A stretch of 64,000 nucleotides of DNA from Methanomicrobium sp. W14 (GCF_017875315.1 NZ_JAGGMM010000003.1:186001-250000); one strand, 5' to 3'; counted from the first letter of the stretch, positions 1 through 8,648 are shown. The notes: generated by a model not told the origin, from the sequence alone. Numbers and translations: made by a program.

Positions 1-20
1 AGAAAGGAGTTATAAAAAAT

Positions 21-1292
21 ATGGATATAAATATTGCAAAAAAGAAGAATGTCTCAGCGGAATTTACAGCACCCCCTTCAAAAAGCTATACTCACAGGGC
101 CCTTATCGCGGCGGCACTCGCACAGGGGACATCTGTTATAAGAAAACCCCTTGTCGCAGACGACATAGATGTTACAACAGAGGCCTTAAAAAAACTTGGC
201 ATTGAGATAATGCAGTGCAACGAATGCGTCATCGTAAAAGGTTGTGGCGGTGTCCTTCCCGATATGGGGGACGTCACAATAGACTGCAGAAACTCAGGCA
301 CGTCTTTAAGACTTCTCGCAACGTTTGCACTTTTGTCCCCTTCAAAGATAACGCTTACAGGCTCGGAACGTATGAAACAAAGGCCTGCGAAAGGACTTTG
401 CGATGCACTGAAGCAGGCCGGTGCGGATATCAAATTTCTGGGCATGACAGGATATCCTCCCTTCAGGATATCAGGAGAACTCCGGGGAGGAAGAATCATA
501 ATAGATGCATCCAAGAGCAGCCAGTTCGTTTCATCGGTTATGCTGTGCTCACCATACGCCGACAGCCCCGTTGACATAATGCCTAAGGGAAGTGTCGTCT
601 CGCGTTCTTACGTGGACATTACAACCGATATCATGCGTAAATTCGGCGCAAACGTATACCTTACCCCCGACAGGACATGGCACGTCTCCCAGTCCGTATA
701 CAATGCAACGGACTACACAATCGAAGGCGACTATTCATCTGCCTCGTACTTTTTTGCAATAGCCCCCGTATGCGGGGGAAAAATCAAAGTAAACAATTTA
801 AACACGGAGTCAGTGCAGGGTGACAGGGCTTTTCTGATTGCCCTGCACGATATGGGATGCAAAATCTCAAAAGGGAAGAATTCCGTAACCGTTAAGTGCG
901 ACGGCGGCATCAAAGGTGTTGCGGCTGATATGACATCATGTCCTGATACAGTTCAGACTCTCTGTGCCGTTGCGGCTTTCGCATCTACAAAGACGGTAAT
1001 AAACGGCATTTCCCACCTTAAATACAAAGAAAGCGACAGAATTGATGCGATTGAAGATATGGTAGTCAAATCAGGGTGCGGATTCGAGGCGGGTGAAAAC
1101 TCCATCTCGATAACACCGGGAGAGGTGCACGGATTTGCCGCAGACCCTAATGATGATCACAGGACCGCGATGTCCTCCGCAATCATAGGGCTTGGGACAG
1201 GCGGTGTCACGGTAAAGGGTTCCGAATGCGTCTCAAAGTCATTTCCGGGTTTCTGGGACGAATTAAGGAGGGCAGGACTATTAGAAGAATAG
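21..1292 (+). CDS. aroA: 3-phosphoshikimate 1-carboxyvinyltransferase (EPSP synthase)
   Basis: Transfers the enolpyruvyl group of PEP to shikimate-3-phosphate, the sixth step of the cytosolic shikimate pathway. The 423-residue product has the usual family length and carries its signatures: SKSYTHRA near residue 20, NSGTS at about 91-95, the KESDR loop at about 336-340 and DDHRTA near 378. A Shine-Dalgarno AAGGAG at 4-9 lies 11 bases before the ATG, which supports this start. It is the first of three tightly packed aromatic-biosynthesis genes; its TAG stop shares one base with the likely GTG start of the next gene. Identification is firm. Confidence 0.97.
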   Translation: MDINIAKKKNVSAEFTAPPSKSYTHRALIAAALAQGTSVIRKPLVADDIDVTTEALKKLGIEIMQCNECVIVKGCGGVLPDMGDVTIDCRNSGTSLRLLATFALLSPSKITLTGSERMKQRPAKGLCDALKQAGADIKFLGMTGYPPFRISGELRGGRIIIDASKSSQFVSSVMLCSPYADSPVDIMPKGSVVSRSYVDITTDIMRKFGANVYLTPDRTWHVSQSVYNATDYTIEGDYSSASYFFAIAPVCGGKIKVNNLNTESVQGDRAFLIALHDMGCKISKGKNSVTVKCDGGIKGVAADMTSCPDTVQTLCAVAAFASTKTVINGISHLKYKESDRIDAIEDMVVKSGCGFEAGENSISITPGEVHGFAADPNDDHRTAMSSAIIGLGTGGVTVKGSECVSKSFPGFWDELRRAGLLEE

Positions 1293-2662
1293 TGATTACA
1301 GGCTTTCGCGGAGCAGGAAAGAGCACAATAGGAAAGATCCTTTCAAAAAAACTCGGTGTTGAATTCATCGACACCGATACCGAAATTGAAAAGGCTTCAG
1401 GAATAGACATCCCGCAGATATTCTCCGAATACGGGGAGGAACACTTCAGAAAACTTGAAAAAGACATTATTGGAAAACTACCCGAAAAGGACTGCGTAAT
1501 CTCTACAGGCGGCGGGGCGGTTCTGGATAATGAAAATGTCAAAAATCTCAGGAGACACTCATATGTCGTCTTCTTAGACGTCGACCCGAAAACTTCCTAC
1601 ATGAGAATTTCAGGAAGCGACAGACCGGCCCTGACTGACAATGAACCAGACGACGAAGTGAAATACCTTATCAGAAAAAGGTACGCACACTATGCAAGGA
1701 CTTCCGACACCTGCATAGACGCGTCCGGAGACCCTGACGAAATATGCGATGATATTACTTGCAGGGCCTTTCTGAGCGAAAAAAAAGCAAAAACCAGGGT
1801 CAGGACAATAACCGGTGTTTTTTCGGGACTTAAAATGCCTGATGGTGCAATGGAAAAACTTACAGGTTTTCTTGAAGAGCACCCGGGAGGACACATCTGC
1901 GCAATAGCGGGAAACCCGTGCGGGCACAGCAAAAGCCCTCTTATATACAACACTCTCTTTGAAAGATACGGGATATGCGGTCATTATACCTATCTTGAAA
2001 CGGAATCGGCGGAAAAGGCAGCCGGTGCATTCAGAAAGGCAGGGCTCCGCGGAATAAGCGTGACCATACCTTTCAAGGAGGACATGCTTAAGTTCGTGGA
2101 CAGGAGGGGCAGGCATGCAAAAGCCCTTGGAGCTGCAAACACTGTTGTCGACTGCTGCGACAACCTTTTAGGGTGCAACACCGACTGGGTCGGCATCTTA
2201 AGACCTCTTGAAAATTCCTGGATTAAACCTAAACTTGCCGTAATTCTTGGTGCGGGAGGTGCTGCAAGAGGTGCGGTATATGCACTGAAGCACACGGATA
2301 TTGATGTATATATACTCAACAGGACCGGGGAGAGGGCGAAAAAACTTGCACTCGAAAACGGCTACAAGTGGGGGACTCCTGATATGCTCAAAAGCCTGAA
2401 CCCTGACCTTATAATAAACACAACCCCTGTCGGGATGAAGGGCAACGACACTCTGGTAGATAAAAGTGTATTTAAGCCGGAAATGATGGTTTTTGATGCA
2501 GTCTACACACCTCCTGAAACAAGGCTTTTAAGAGAGGCGAAGGAAGTCGGGTGCACGTGCATATACGGCAAAGAGATGTTCGTCTACCAGGCGGAAGAGC
2601 AGTTCTTCAGGATGTTCGGGATACGGGTTTTGCCGTCTGAAATCAGGGAGATTCTCGGATGA
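1292..2662 (+). CDS. Fused shikimate kinase (AroK type) / shikimate dehydrogenase (AroE)
   Basis: A two-domain enzyme predicted to do two consecutive shikimate-pathway steps: NADP-dependent reduction of dehydroshikimate and ATP phosphorylation of shikimate. Counting from the GTG at 1292, residues 1-165 form a P-loop shikimate kinase (GFRGAGKST at 4-12, DTD, EEHFR, STGGGAV, lid SDRPAL). Residues 201-456 form AroE (GNPCGHSKSP, VTIPFKED, GAANTVV, NTDW at 296-299, LGAGGAARG at about 320-328). Archaea usually use an unrelated GHMP-type shikimate kinase, so a bacterial-type kinase domain is unusual here. The frame stays open upstream to an ATG at 1226 inside aroA, but residues before the GTG are not kinase-like. 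A Shine-Dalgarno GGAGG at 1267-1271 sits about 20 bases before the GTG, rather far, so the exact start is uncertain. The end overlaps aroC by four bases (ATGA). Confidence 0.9.
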   Translation: MITGFRGAGKSTIGKILSKKLGVEFIDTDTEIEKASGIDIPQIFSEYGEEHFRKLEKDIIGKLPEKDCVISTGGGAVLDNENVKNLRRHSYVVFLDVDPKTSYMRISGSDRPALTDNEPDDEVKYLIRKRYAHYARTSDTCIDASGDPDEICDDITCRAFLSEKKAKTRVRTITGVFSGLKMPDGAMEKLTGFLEEHPGGHICAIAGNPCGHSKSPLIYNTLFERYGICGHYTYLETESAEKAAGAFRKAGLRGISVTIPFKEDMLKFVDRRGRHAKALGAANTVVDCCDNLLGCNTDWVGILRPLENSWIKPKLAVILGAGGAARGAVYALKHTDIDVYILNRTGERAKKLALENGYKWGTPDMLKSLNPDLIINTTPVGMKGNDTLVDKSVFKPEMMVFDAVYTPPETRLLREAKEVGCTCIYGKEMFVYQAEEQFFRMFGIRVLPSEIREILG

Positions 2663-3651
2663 ACACGTTCGGAAGGTTTTTCAGGTGCACGACCTTCGGG
2701 GAAAGCCACGGAAACGCCCTCGGTGTAGTAGTCGACGGGTGCCCGCCCGGAATAAAATTCTCCGAAAATGACCTTCTCCCGCTTCTTGCAAGAAGAAGGC
2801 CTGGTTTAAGCCCTCTGTCTTCACCTAGAAAAGAGGAGGACAATCCTGTAATTCTATCAGGCATTTTCAACGGAAAGACGACAGGCATGCCGGTCGCAAT
2901 GGCCGTATTCAACAAAGACCAGAAAAGTGGGGACTACGAAACACTTGAAAACCTTTTCAGGCCGGGACATGCCGACTTTACATACCAGTCCAAATACGGC
3001 GCCAGGGACTTTCGCGGCGGAGGCAGAAGCTCCGGAAGGGAGACCGTTTCAAGGGTCCTTGCAGGAGGCCTTGCCCTAAAACTCCTGGAAAGAGACGGAA
3101 TATCTGTTTCAGGAAAAATTCTTGAAATTCACGGTGAAACCGATCCTGAAAAGTTTTCGGACGAAATCCTCTCGGCTAAAAACAGCAATGATTCTGTCGG
3201 CGGAATCGTTGAGACAAAGATTTCAGGGTGTCCTGCAGGACTCGGTGACCCTGTCTTCGGGAAACTTGACGCATCCCTTGCATCCGCGATAATGTCAATA
3301 GGAGCCGTAAAAGGTGTTGAAATAGGAGACGGGTTTTTGTCGGCAAAAAAATTTGGCTCGGAAAACAATGACTGCATGGACAAATCGGGGTTTCTTTCAA
3401 ACCACGCCGGTGGAATTTTAGGAGGAATTTCAACAGGTGAAGACATAAATGTCAGGTTTGCCGTTAAACCGACGCCTTCCATTAAAAAAGAGCAGAAGAG
3501 TGTGACCGTCGCGGGCAGTGAAACGACGGTTTCAACAGGCGGGCGCCACGACCCCTGTATTGTACCGAGAATAGTTGTCGTATCGGAGTGCATGGCGGCA
3601 CTCGTCATTGCAGACTGCATTTTATCGCAGAATTCGATATCAGGCTACTAA
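2659..3651 (+). CDS. aroC: Chorismate synthase
   Basis: Converts EPSP to chorismate by an FMN-dependent anti-1,4-elimination, the last step of the common aromatic pathway. Family signatures are clear: FRCTTFGESHG at the N-terminus, the LLARRRPG segment near residue 45, RDFRGGGRSSGRET near 115-128 and STGGRHDPC near the C-terminus. At 330 residues it is slightly shorter than many chorismate synthases (about 350-370), with no missing core motif. The ATG overlaps the preceding stop (ATGA), so it is probably translationally coupled to the kinase/dehydrogenase fusion. It ends 22 bases from the convergent hypothetical gene on the other strand. Confidence 0.97.
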   Translation: MNTFGRFFRCTTFGESHGNALGVVVDGCPPGIKFSENDLLPLLARRRPGLSPLSSPRKEEDNPVILSGIFNGKTTGMPVAMAVFNKDQKSGDYETLENLFRPGHADFTYQSKYGARDFRGGGRSSGRETVSRVLAGGLALKLLERDGISVSGKILEIHGETDPEKFSDEILSAKNSNDSVGGIVETKISGCPAGLGDPVFGKLDASLASAIMSIGAVKGVEIGDGFLSAKKFGSENNDCMDKSGFLSNHAGGILGGISTGEDINVRFAVKPTPSIKKEQKSVTVAGSETTVSTGGRHDPCIVPRIVVVSECMAALVIADCILSQNSISGY

Positions 3652-3673
3652 CTCTGAAAATTATCAATATTTT

Positions 3674-4447
3674 TTAATATCCGGGGGTTTTCTGCGGCAT
3701 TTCATCAAAATCTTTGAAAAAACACTTCTCTTTGTATAATCCGGAATAGTCCAAAATTATTTTTTTAATTTCCTTGCGTGTTTTTTCATTTTTCGCCAGG
3801 TAAAAAAAGATTATCTCCCCGTCGGAAATACATACAGGAGAACACCCTGAAAGTTTTCCCAGTTTTGAAAGCCTTCTTTCAAGGTAGACTTCGTGATTTT
3901 CACGCGGGAAATGCTGGTATATCATGACAGCCGAATCGTCACCAGTCTGCCTGAAAACGGACATTAACTCGGAATATAAGAGGTGTTTTTCAGTGTTTTT
4001 TCCCACTTCAAGGCCGTTGTCGGGGTCAAAAAGTACCAGCGAGGATTTCAGAGATTCTTTTGCGAGACCTGTAAAATACGCCTGGCGGTTCTTCTTGGTG
4101 AAATAATCTTCTTTTTCGGTTTCATTATTTTCAGAACAAAATGGATAAATCCGGCATTTGAGACCTTTGTCTGAAAAAAATTTCTGAATGCTCATGAAGT
4201 CTTTTTCACCGGATTTTTTGGCTGAATCGTCCAGGAATTTCATAAGCTCCCTGTTGTTGTACCCCGGCCTTTTTCTGCCGTTTAAGGAGTTTTTGCACGG
4301 CAGTATTTTACCGTCTGACGTGCCGTCGTCGCACGTCAGCATCGGGACAAACAGGAAATTACTGAATATTGACGATTTTTGCATAATCTCCATAATGATG
4401 TCATATTTGAACAGGTCCCTGACATCTCCGAAGTACTGGTTTTTCAG
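3674..4447 (-). CDS. Conserved hypothetical protein, apparent CTG start
   Basis: I do not recognise a function. The protein has a KNQYFGDVRDLFKYD segment, a CDDGTSDGK motif, an LVLFDPDNGLE stretch and an MIYQHFPRE stretch. These recall a widespread uncharacterised family that begins (M)KNQYFGD. There are no membrane segments or signal peptide. The frame is open upstream to an ATG at 4630, but the extra 61 residues are basic, low in conservation features and look like read-through. The conserved segment begins at a CTG (4447) with no ATG, GTG or TTG nearby in frame; a weak GGGGT lies about seven bases upstream. The next internal ATG would delete the conserved N-terminus. The gene lies downstream of fpaA on the same strand. 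Confidence 0.6.
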   Translation of the reverse strand: MKNQYFGDVRDLFKYDIIMEIMQKSSIFSNFLFVPMLTCDDGTSDGKILPCKNSLNGRKRPGYNNRELMKFLDDSAKKSGEKDFMSIQKFFSDKGLKCRIYPFCSENNETEKEDYFTKKNRQAYFTGLAKESLKSSLVLFDPDNGLEVGKNTEKHLLYSELMSVFRQTGDDSAVMIYQHFPRENHEVYLERRLSKLGKLSGCSPVCISDGEIIFFYLAKNEKTRKEIKKIILDYSGLYKEKCFFKDFDEMPQKTPGY

Positions 4448-4772
4448 TATAATACCCCGGTAAAATAAGGGACCAAAAAAATTTAAAAGGTTGCTATGGC
4501 ATTGATGTCTTGTTTTGGAGGAAGGAAAAAAATATTTTTGGGATTTTTTATATGGGATTTGTGTTATGACTATTCTTATCTGTCTTCCTGATCTTAACTG
4601 ATGTCTGATTGCCGGATTGTATTTTTTCACTTCACCTTTATTTTTTGCCGCCTGGAAAAGTTCTTATCCGGGGCTTTGATCTACTTTTTGACTGAAAAAT
4701 CCTTTTTGGAGGGGATTGTGCAAACGGTGCCCGTGCTTTTTTGGTCTTTTCAGTCAGGAGGTTATACGATGT
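4448..4772. other. Intergenic region between fpaA and the hypothetical gene
   Basis: 325 bases without a convincing gene. The plus-strand frame starting at 4601 is mainly the shadow of fpaA. It contains a widely spaced inverted repeat, GACTGAAAA at 4690-4698 and TTTTCAGTC at 4747-4755, which could fold after the fpaA stop. It must also hold the promoter or leader of the hypothetical gene. Nothing else is evident. Confidence 0.5.
4690..4755. repeat. Inverted repeat downstream of fpaA
   Basis: Perfect nine-base arms GACTGAAAA (4690-4698) and TTTTCAGTC (4747-4755) with a 48-base interior that has its own short AATCC/GGATT arms. It lies 18-83 bases past the fpaA stop in the direction of fpaA transcription. 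It could be a transcript 3'-end structure; no long T-run follows on the minus strand. Confidence 0.35.
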
Positions 4773-5990
4773 TTACTTTGTTTTTACAGCTTCTGCTATT
4801 GCTTTTCCTGCGTCATGGCAGAGTTTTATCTCTGACTCGTCCGGGCGGTAGTAAACTTCGATGGGGTCACGGAATATCTCGATTCCCGCGGTTTTCAGGT
4901 CGGCATCGATAAGTTTTACCGCTCCGCCGTGACCGCCGTGAGAGCCGAATGCAAATCCTTTCTTCTTCTGCGTAAGCCTCCCGGGCTTAAGGCCGCGGAG
5001 ATAGCTCATGAAGCCTGCAACTGTCGGCAGGTATTCGTCCTGAAGTGTAGACGAGCCGACAATAACGGCTTTTGAGTCAAGAACATCGGTCACCACATCA
5101 GACCTGTGGACACCTTCGTACCTCCCGTCCTTCAGCAGGCAGAACTTCACCTGGCATCCTCCTTCCATTACACCCTCGGCGATTGCCTGCGCCATTTTCG
5201 TCGTTGATCCGTGCATGGTGTCATAGACGATTGTCACCTTGTCCTTTGAAACACCGTGCGACCAGTCGGCATATGCCTGTATGATCCCGCCGGCATTTTT
5301 GCGCCAGATGACACCGTGGCTCGGTGCGACCATTTTGATTCCAATCTTAAGGTCTGTGACCTCTGCAAGCTTTTTAAGGACTTTGGGTGCGAGCGGTATA
5401 ATCAGGTTTGCAAAGAACTTCTGGGCATGCTTCATCGCTTCATCTACACCGAATTCATCGTCGAAGCGCTCTGATGATGCTATGTGCTGTCCGAATGCGT
5501 CGTTCGGGAATAATATCTCATCTTCGGCAAGGTATGTAAACATCGAGTCAGGCCAGTGAAGCATAGGGGCTTCAACGAAAACAAGTGTTTTTCCGCCGCC
5601 GAGAGGAAGGGTGTCACCAGTCTTTACGACGTGGAAGTTCCAGTCTTTCGTGTCATAATGGCGCCCGAACCCTTCGACACCGAGCTGGGTGCAGTATATT
5701 GGAACTCCGGGAAGCATCTTCGTTATCTTCGGAAGACCACCGGAGTGGTCCATTTCGACGTGGTTTGCAACAACATAGTCTATCTTTAACGGGTCAATGA
5801 CGTCTTTTATGCGTTCAAGCATCTGGTTTTCAAAGCCGGGATACGTTGTGTCGATAAGGACGTTCTTTTCCCCCGTTATAAGATACGCGTTGTAGGTAGT
5901 TCCCGGAAGCGTGTAACCGTGATAGTCACGCAGGTTCCAGTCTATTGCTCCTACCCAGTATACTCCTTCTGCAAGTTTTGTTGCTTTCAT
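4773..5990 (-). CDS. fpaA: F420H2 oxidase (A-type flavoprotein FpaA/FprA)
   Basis: Cytosolic diiron flavoprotein that reduces O2 to water with F420H2, an oxygen-protection enzyme of methanogens. The N-terminal half is a metallo-beta-lactamase-like diiron domain with HVEMDH (H77, E79, D81, H82), a further ligand in MLHWPDS and another in FPNDAFGQH. The C-terminal half is a flavodoxin domain starting at VYDTMHGSTTKMA (about residue 257). The ATG at 5990 is preferred: GGTGA lies nine bases upstream, whereas the ATG at 5999 touches that site. It is transcribed away from msvR across a shared intergenic operator. This pairing matches the msvR-fpaA arrangement described in Methanothermobacter, so redox-dependent repression is the likely control (inference from context). 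Confidence 0.93.
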   Translation of the reverse strand: MKATKLAEGVYWVGAIDWNLRDYHGYTLPGTTYNAYLITGEKNVLIDTTYPGFENQMLERIKDVIDPLKIDYVVANHVEMDHSGGLPKITKMLPGVPIYCTQLGVEGFGRHYDTKDWNFHVVKTGDTLPLGGGKTLVFVEAPMLHWPDSMFTYLAEDEILFPNDAFGQHIASSERFDDEFGVDEAMKHAQKFFANLIIPLAPKVLKKLAEVTDLKIGIKMVAPSHGVIWRKNAGGIIQAYADWSHGVSKDKVTIVYDTMHGSTTKMAQAIAEGVMEGGCQVKFCLLKDGRYEGVHRSDVVTDVLDSKAVIVGSSTLQDEYLPTVAGFMSYLRGLKPGRLTQKKKGFAFGSHGGHGGAVKLIDADLKTAGIEIFRDPIEVYYRPDESEIKLCHDAGKAIAEAVKTK

Positions 5991-6007
5991 TTTCTTCATT
6001 CACCTAT

Positions 6008-6045
6008 TGTTCGTATTATTACTAACATTCTATTGTATACGAACA
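6008..6045. promoter_or_regulatory. MsvR-type operator between fpaA and msvR
   Basis: A perfect nine-base inverted repeat, TGTTCGTAT at 6008-6016 and ATACGAACA at 6037-6045, 20 bases apart. Within it are two 16-base boxes resembling the published MsvR box TTCGTA-N4-TACGAA: 6010-6025 reads TTCGTA-N4-TACTAA, and 6028-6043 ends in a perfect TACGAA. It lies between the divergent starts, directly upstream of the TATA-like element of msvR. Autoregulation and control of fpaA are inferred. Confidence 0.75.
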
Positions 6046-6049
6046 GAAC

Positions 6050-6058
6050 CTATAAAAA
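6050..6058 (+). promoter_or_regulatory. TATA box of msvR
   Basis: CTATAAAAA at about 6050-6058, 28 bases before the msvR ATG, implies a transcript start only a few bases upstream of the gene. The operator arm ends five bases before this element, so a bound repressor could block TBP. Confidence 0.55.
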
Positions 6059-6085
6059 CTTAGCGGATCACAATGAATAGAAGAG

Positions 6086-6862
6086 ATGACCAGTTCAGAA
6101 CAGGCAGCAGTATTTCCAGACGCAATGATTTTTTCAAAAAACAGCGTTACAACAGTGATTGACAGCCCGGCAAGAATTGAAATTCTTAAAATTCTCGTTG
6201 AAGGCGACCAGAGGTTTGACGAACTGGTAAAAAGGCTGAACAAAGCGAAGTCGACAATATCGGTCCACCTTCACGACCTTATTGATGCCGGAATTCTTGC
6301 CGAAAGGACTGACGAAACCGACGCGAGGCGAAAGTACATATCCCTTGACTGCGAGTACCTCGGGACAATCGAGCAGTCAGACAGCAGTATTTTTTCGGAT
6401 TACAGGTGCATCCTTCCCGTAACAGGGCAGGAACCGATGAGACCGGCATCCGTATTCCGCATGATATTCAATTCGGTCAGGACAAGCCTTCTGCAAAAGG
6501 GCGTCAACGTCGAACCCGTACTTTTCAGCGCGGGCTTTATGGCGGGAGAAGAGATTGCAAAACTGGTTTCGGCTGATTCAATGGATAAATTCCTCGACAA
6601 TCTCTACGATTTCTTCTTAAAAAACGAGCTGGGAGAGATTACTGTAGAAAAAAAGGGTGGCCCGTGGGTTATAACAGTTAGAAACTGCTATGAATGCCAG
6701 GAACTCCCAAAAATAAACAGGCCCGCCTGCTACTTTGATTCAGGCATGCTTTCTGCGCTGTTTTCGATTCAGACAGGAGAGGACATCACTGCAAAGGAGA
6801 CAAACTGCTATGCTATGGGAGACCCTTTCTGCCGGTTTGTCATAGAAAGGGTCAGGGAATAA
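6086..6862 (+). CDS. msvR: MsvR-like redox-sensing regulator (ArsR-type wHTH + V4R domain)
   Basis: A 258-residue transcription regulator. Residues about 20-95 are an ArsR-like winged helix (SPARIEILKILVEGDQ, KAKSTISVHLHDL, RRKYISLD). The C-terminal third is a 4-vinyl-reductase (V4R) domain with the cysteine-rich pattern of this class: NCYEC, RPACYF, TNCYAM and DPFCRF. In methanogen MsvR proteins such cysteines sense redox state and control DNA binding. Divergence from fpaA and the intervening TTCGTA/TACGAA operator make the assignment strong. The ATG at 6086 follows a weak AGAAGAG. An ATG at 6073 is in another frame. Confidence 0.88.
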   Translation: MTSSEQAAVFPDAMIFSKNSVTTVIDSPARIEILKILVEGDQRFDELVKRLNKAKSTISVHLHDLIDAGILAERTDETDARRKYISLDCEYLGTIEQSDSSIFSDYRCILPVTGQEPMRPASVFRMIFNSVRTSLLQKGVNVEPVLFSAGFMAGEEIAKLVSADSMDKFLDNLYDFFLKNELGEITVEKKGGPWVITVRNCYECQELPKINRPACYFDSGMLSALFSIQTGEDITAKETNCYAMGDPFCRFVIERVRE

Positions 6863-6922
6863 ATCCCTTCTTTCAATGATTCTTCCCAAAAAGACTTACC
6901 AGGCAATATTTCACGGGGCGCC

Positions 6923-7237
6923 TCAGAAAACTGATGAGAGCAGAACGGCTATGTTGTGAGCTGCAACGACAAAAAACAGAGTGCATACACAGATCATAAT
7001 AAGGACCCCCGAGCGTTCCTTTAAGTGCTCTGCACGGCATGCAACGATTATCACGAAAACCGCAAACAAAAGCTTCACCAGAAAATGAAGATAAGGGTCA
7101 TGCACTACAAAGTCCATCACAGGGTTTAACTCCGAACCCCCGAGATCCAAGATTACTGTCGTTGTCAGGATGTCGATTGCCAGGAGACCAGAGAGGACAA
7201 TAAACAAAAACCCGACAATAAAACAGTAAATATTCAT
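6923..7237 (-). CDS. Small three-helix membrane protein (DUF5658-like)
   Basis: 104 residues with hydrophobic segments at about 3-25, 52-67 and 78-101. The motif DILTTTVILDLGGSELNP after the first helix is typical of archaeal DUF5658 membrane proteins, whose function is unknown. It is a lone gene between msvR and the NCS2 permease, ending 61 bases from msvR in convergent orientation. The family label comes from motif recall, not a search. No signal peptide cleavage site is apparent. Confidence 0.75.
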   Translation of the reverse strand: MNIYCFIVGFLFIVLSGLLAIDILTTTVILDLGGSELNPVMDFVVHDPYLHFLVKLLFAVFVIIVACRAEHLKERSGVLIMICVCTLFFVVAAHNIAVLLSSVF

Positions 7238-7358
7238 TGTTCTCTTATTGTGTCTCCTGCAAAAAAATTTAACTGCATATTTTATCTTATCATAAGAAAC
7301 ATCTCAAAAAAAGGCACCTGCCAAAAAAATTCAACCCGTCTTTTCCTTCATATGAATC

Positions 7359-8648
7359 TTATTCCGAATCCCTGCCCCTGTATACAAGGTGCTCCATTAC
7401 AAGGACAGTCAGGACGCCAACTACAAAGCCGTTCGGAAGAAGAGGCTGGAGAAAAACAGGCAGTTTCATCGCAACGTCCTGCGGGACGGCTGATGCAATT
7501 GCTCCCATCGCAACCGAAAGACCGACTATAATTCCTGAATCAAAGTCAAACCCTTTCTCCTTCATATCAGAAAAAAACACAGAGACCGACGCCGAAAACT
7601 GGGCTGCCAGTACATATATTAGAAGGCAGCCTGTGATGACAGGGGGAATTGCACAGATTAAAGACGCTGCCTGCGGAAAAAGACCGATTGCAGCAAGTAT
7701 CAGGGCCGCCGGAACAAGTGTCCAGCGTGAGGCACAGCGGCTTTCAAGGATAATTCCGGCACTTGTAGAGTAGTTGACGCCTCCTACAACACCGGAAATA
7801 CCAGAAAGGACGTTTACTATCCCGGTTGCAACGACACCTCTCTTAAACCTTCCTTTCATTTCGGCCGGCTTTACGATCTCGGATACACTCTGAATAGACC
7901 CGATATCGTTTACCATCAGTGCAAAGTAGCAGATTACAAATGAGAGCATAACTCCGGGCTCAAACACAAAAGAACCTGTAAATCCTGCAAATATGCCTGC
8001 CTGCGGCAGAGTGGACGCAATTTGGAAAGAATACGGGAAAATCAGCATATACACAGCTGTTCCGGCTAATATAACCCATAAAAGAAGTGTATTTTTAAAA
8101 AATCCCTTAAGATACCTGTTTGCCGCAAATATCAAGGGCATCAGTATAAAGGCAAATAATAAAGAACCTGCAGCGCCGGTTCCTCCCGACTCAGTTGTCA
8201 GGAGCTGTGCCAGTGTTGGGACCATGGTGAAAACAATAAGCATCAAAACAACCGTAACGACACGTTTTGTAAAAAGACGCGCAATATAAACCAGAAGTCC
8301 TGAGGCACCTGCCAAAAGGCCTATGATTCCACCGACAATAATAGCAGAATATACGGCATCAGTTGAAAAAGACTGTGATGATACTATCCCTATAAGGAGA
8401 ACTGTTGCAGGTCCGAATATTACAGGAAGCCTATGCCCTGCAATTACCTGAATTATGACAGCAAACGCAGTCATCAGAAGAAGTTTCTGTATATAGTAGA
8501 CCTGATCGGAAAAACTGCTGTACTGCAGGTTTGAAACGACAAGGCCTATTATAACGACATACGACAAAAGAACGGCCGCCCACGAGATTCCCGACTGAAC
8601 CAGATAACCAGGAGGCGGAACATCATCGGTTCCATATTTAAAATTCAT
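7359..8648 (-). CDS. NCS2-family nucleobase:cation symporter (uracil/xanthine permease-like)
   Basis: A 429-residue polytopic membrane protein with about twelve or more hydrophobic segments and NCS2 features: VIFGPATVLLIG in the substrate-binding helix region, LMVNDIGSIQSVSEI, SGVVGGVNYSTSAGII and PPVITGCLLIYV. Family members import uracil, xanthine or related bases with a cation. The canonical QH and NxGxxxxT motifs are only loosely kept, so the substrate cannot be assigned. The ATG gives the usual short cytosolic N-terminus (DDVPPPGYL). It is apparently monocistronic, with an HdeD-like gene upstream on the same strand. Confidence 0.85.
   Translation of the reverse strand: MNFKYGTDDVPPPGYLVQSGISWAAVLLSYVVIIGLVVSNLQYSSFSDQVYYIQKLLLMTAFAVIIQVIAGHRLPVIFGPATVLLIGIVSSQSFSTDAVYSAIIVGGIIGLLAGASGLLVYIARLFTKRVVTVVLMLIVFTMVPTLAQLLTTESGGTGAAGSLLFAFILMPLIFAANRYLKGFFKNTLLLWVILAGTAVYMLIFPYSFQIASTLPQAGIFAGFTGSFVFEPGVMLSFVICYFALMVNDIGSIQSVSEIVKPAEMKGRFKRGVVATGIVNVLSGISGVVGGVNYSTSAGIILESRCASRWTLVPAALILAAIGLFPQAASLICAIPPVITGCLLIYVLAAQFSASVSVFFSDMKEKGFDFDSGIIVGLSVAMGAIASAVPQDVAMKLPVFLQPLLPNGFVVGVLTVLVMEHLVYRGRDSE

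Noticed and set aside
92-577. 161-residue minus-strand ORF inside aroA
   Set aside because: It lies wholly inside the well-supported EPSP synthase gene and has no family features; it is a shadow frame.
4601-4912. Plus-strand ORF between the hypothetical gene and fpaA
   Set aside because: Half of it is antisense to fpaA, the protein is low-complexity hydrophobic/basic, and there is no ribosome-binding site.
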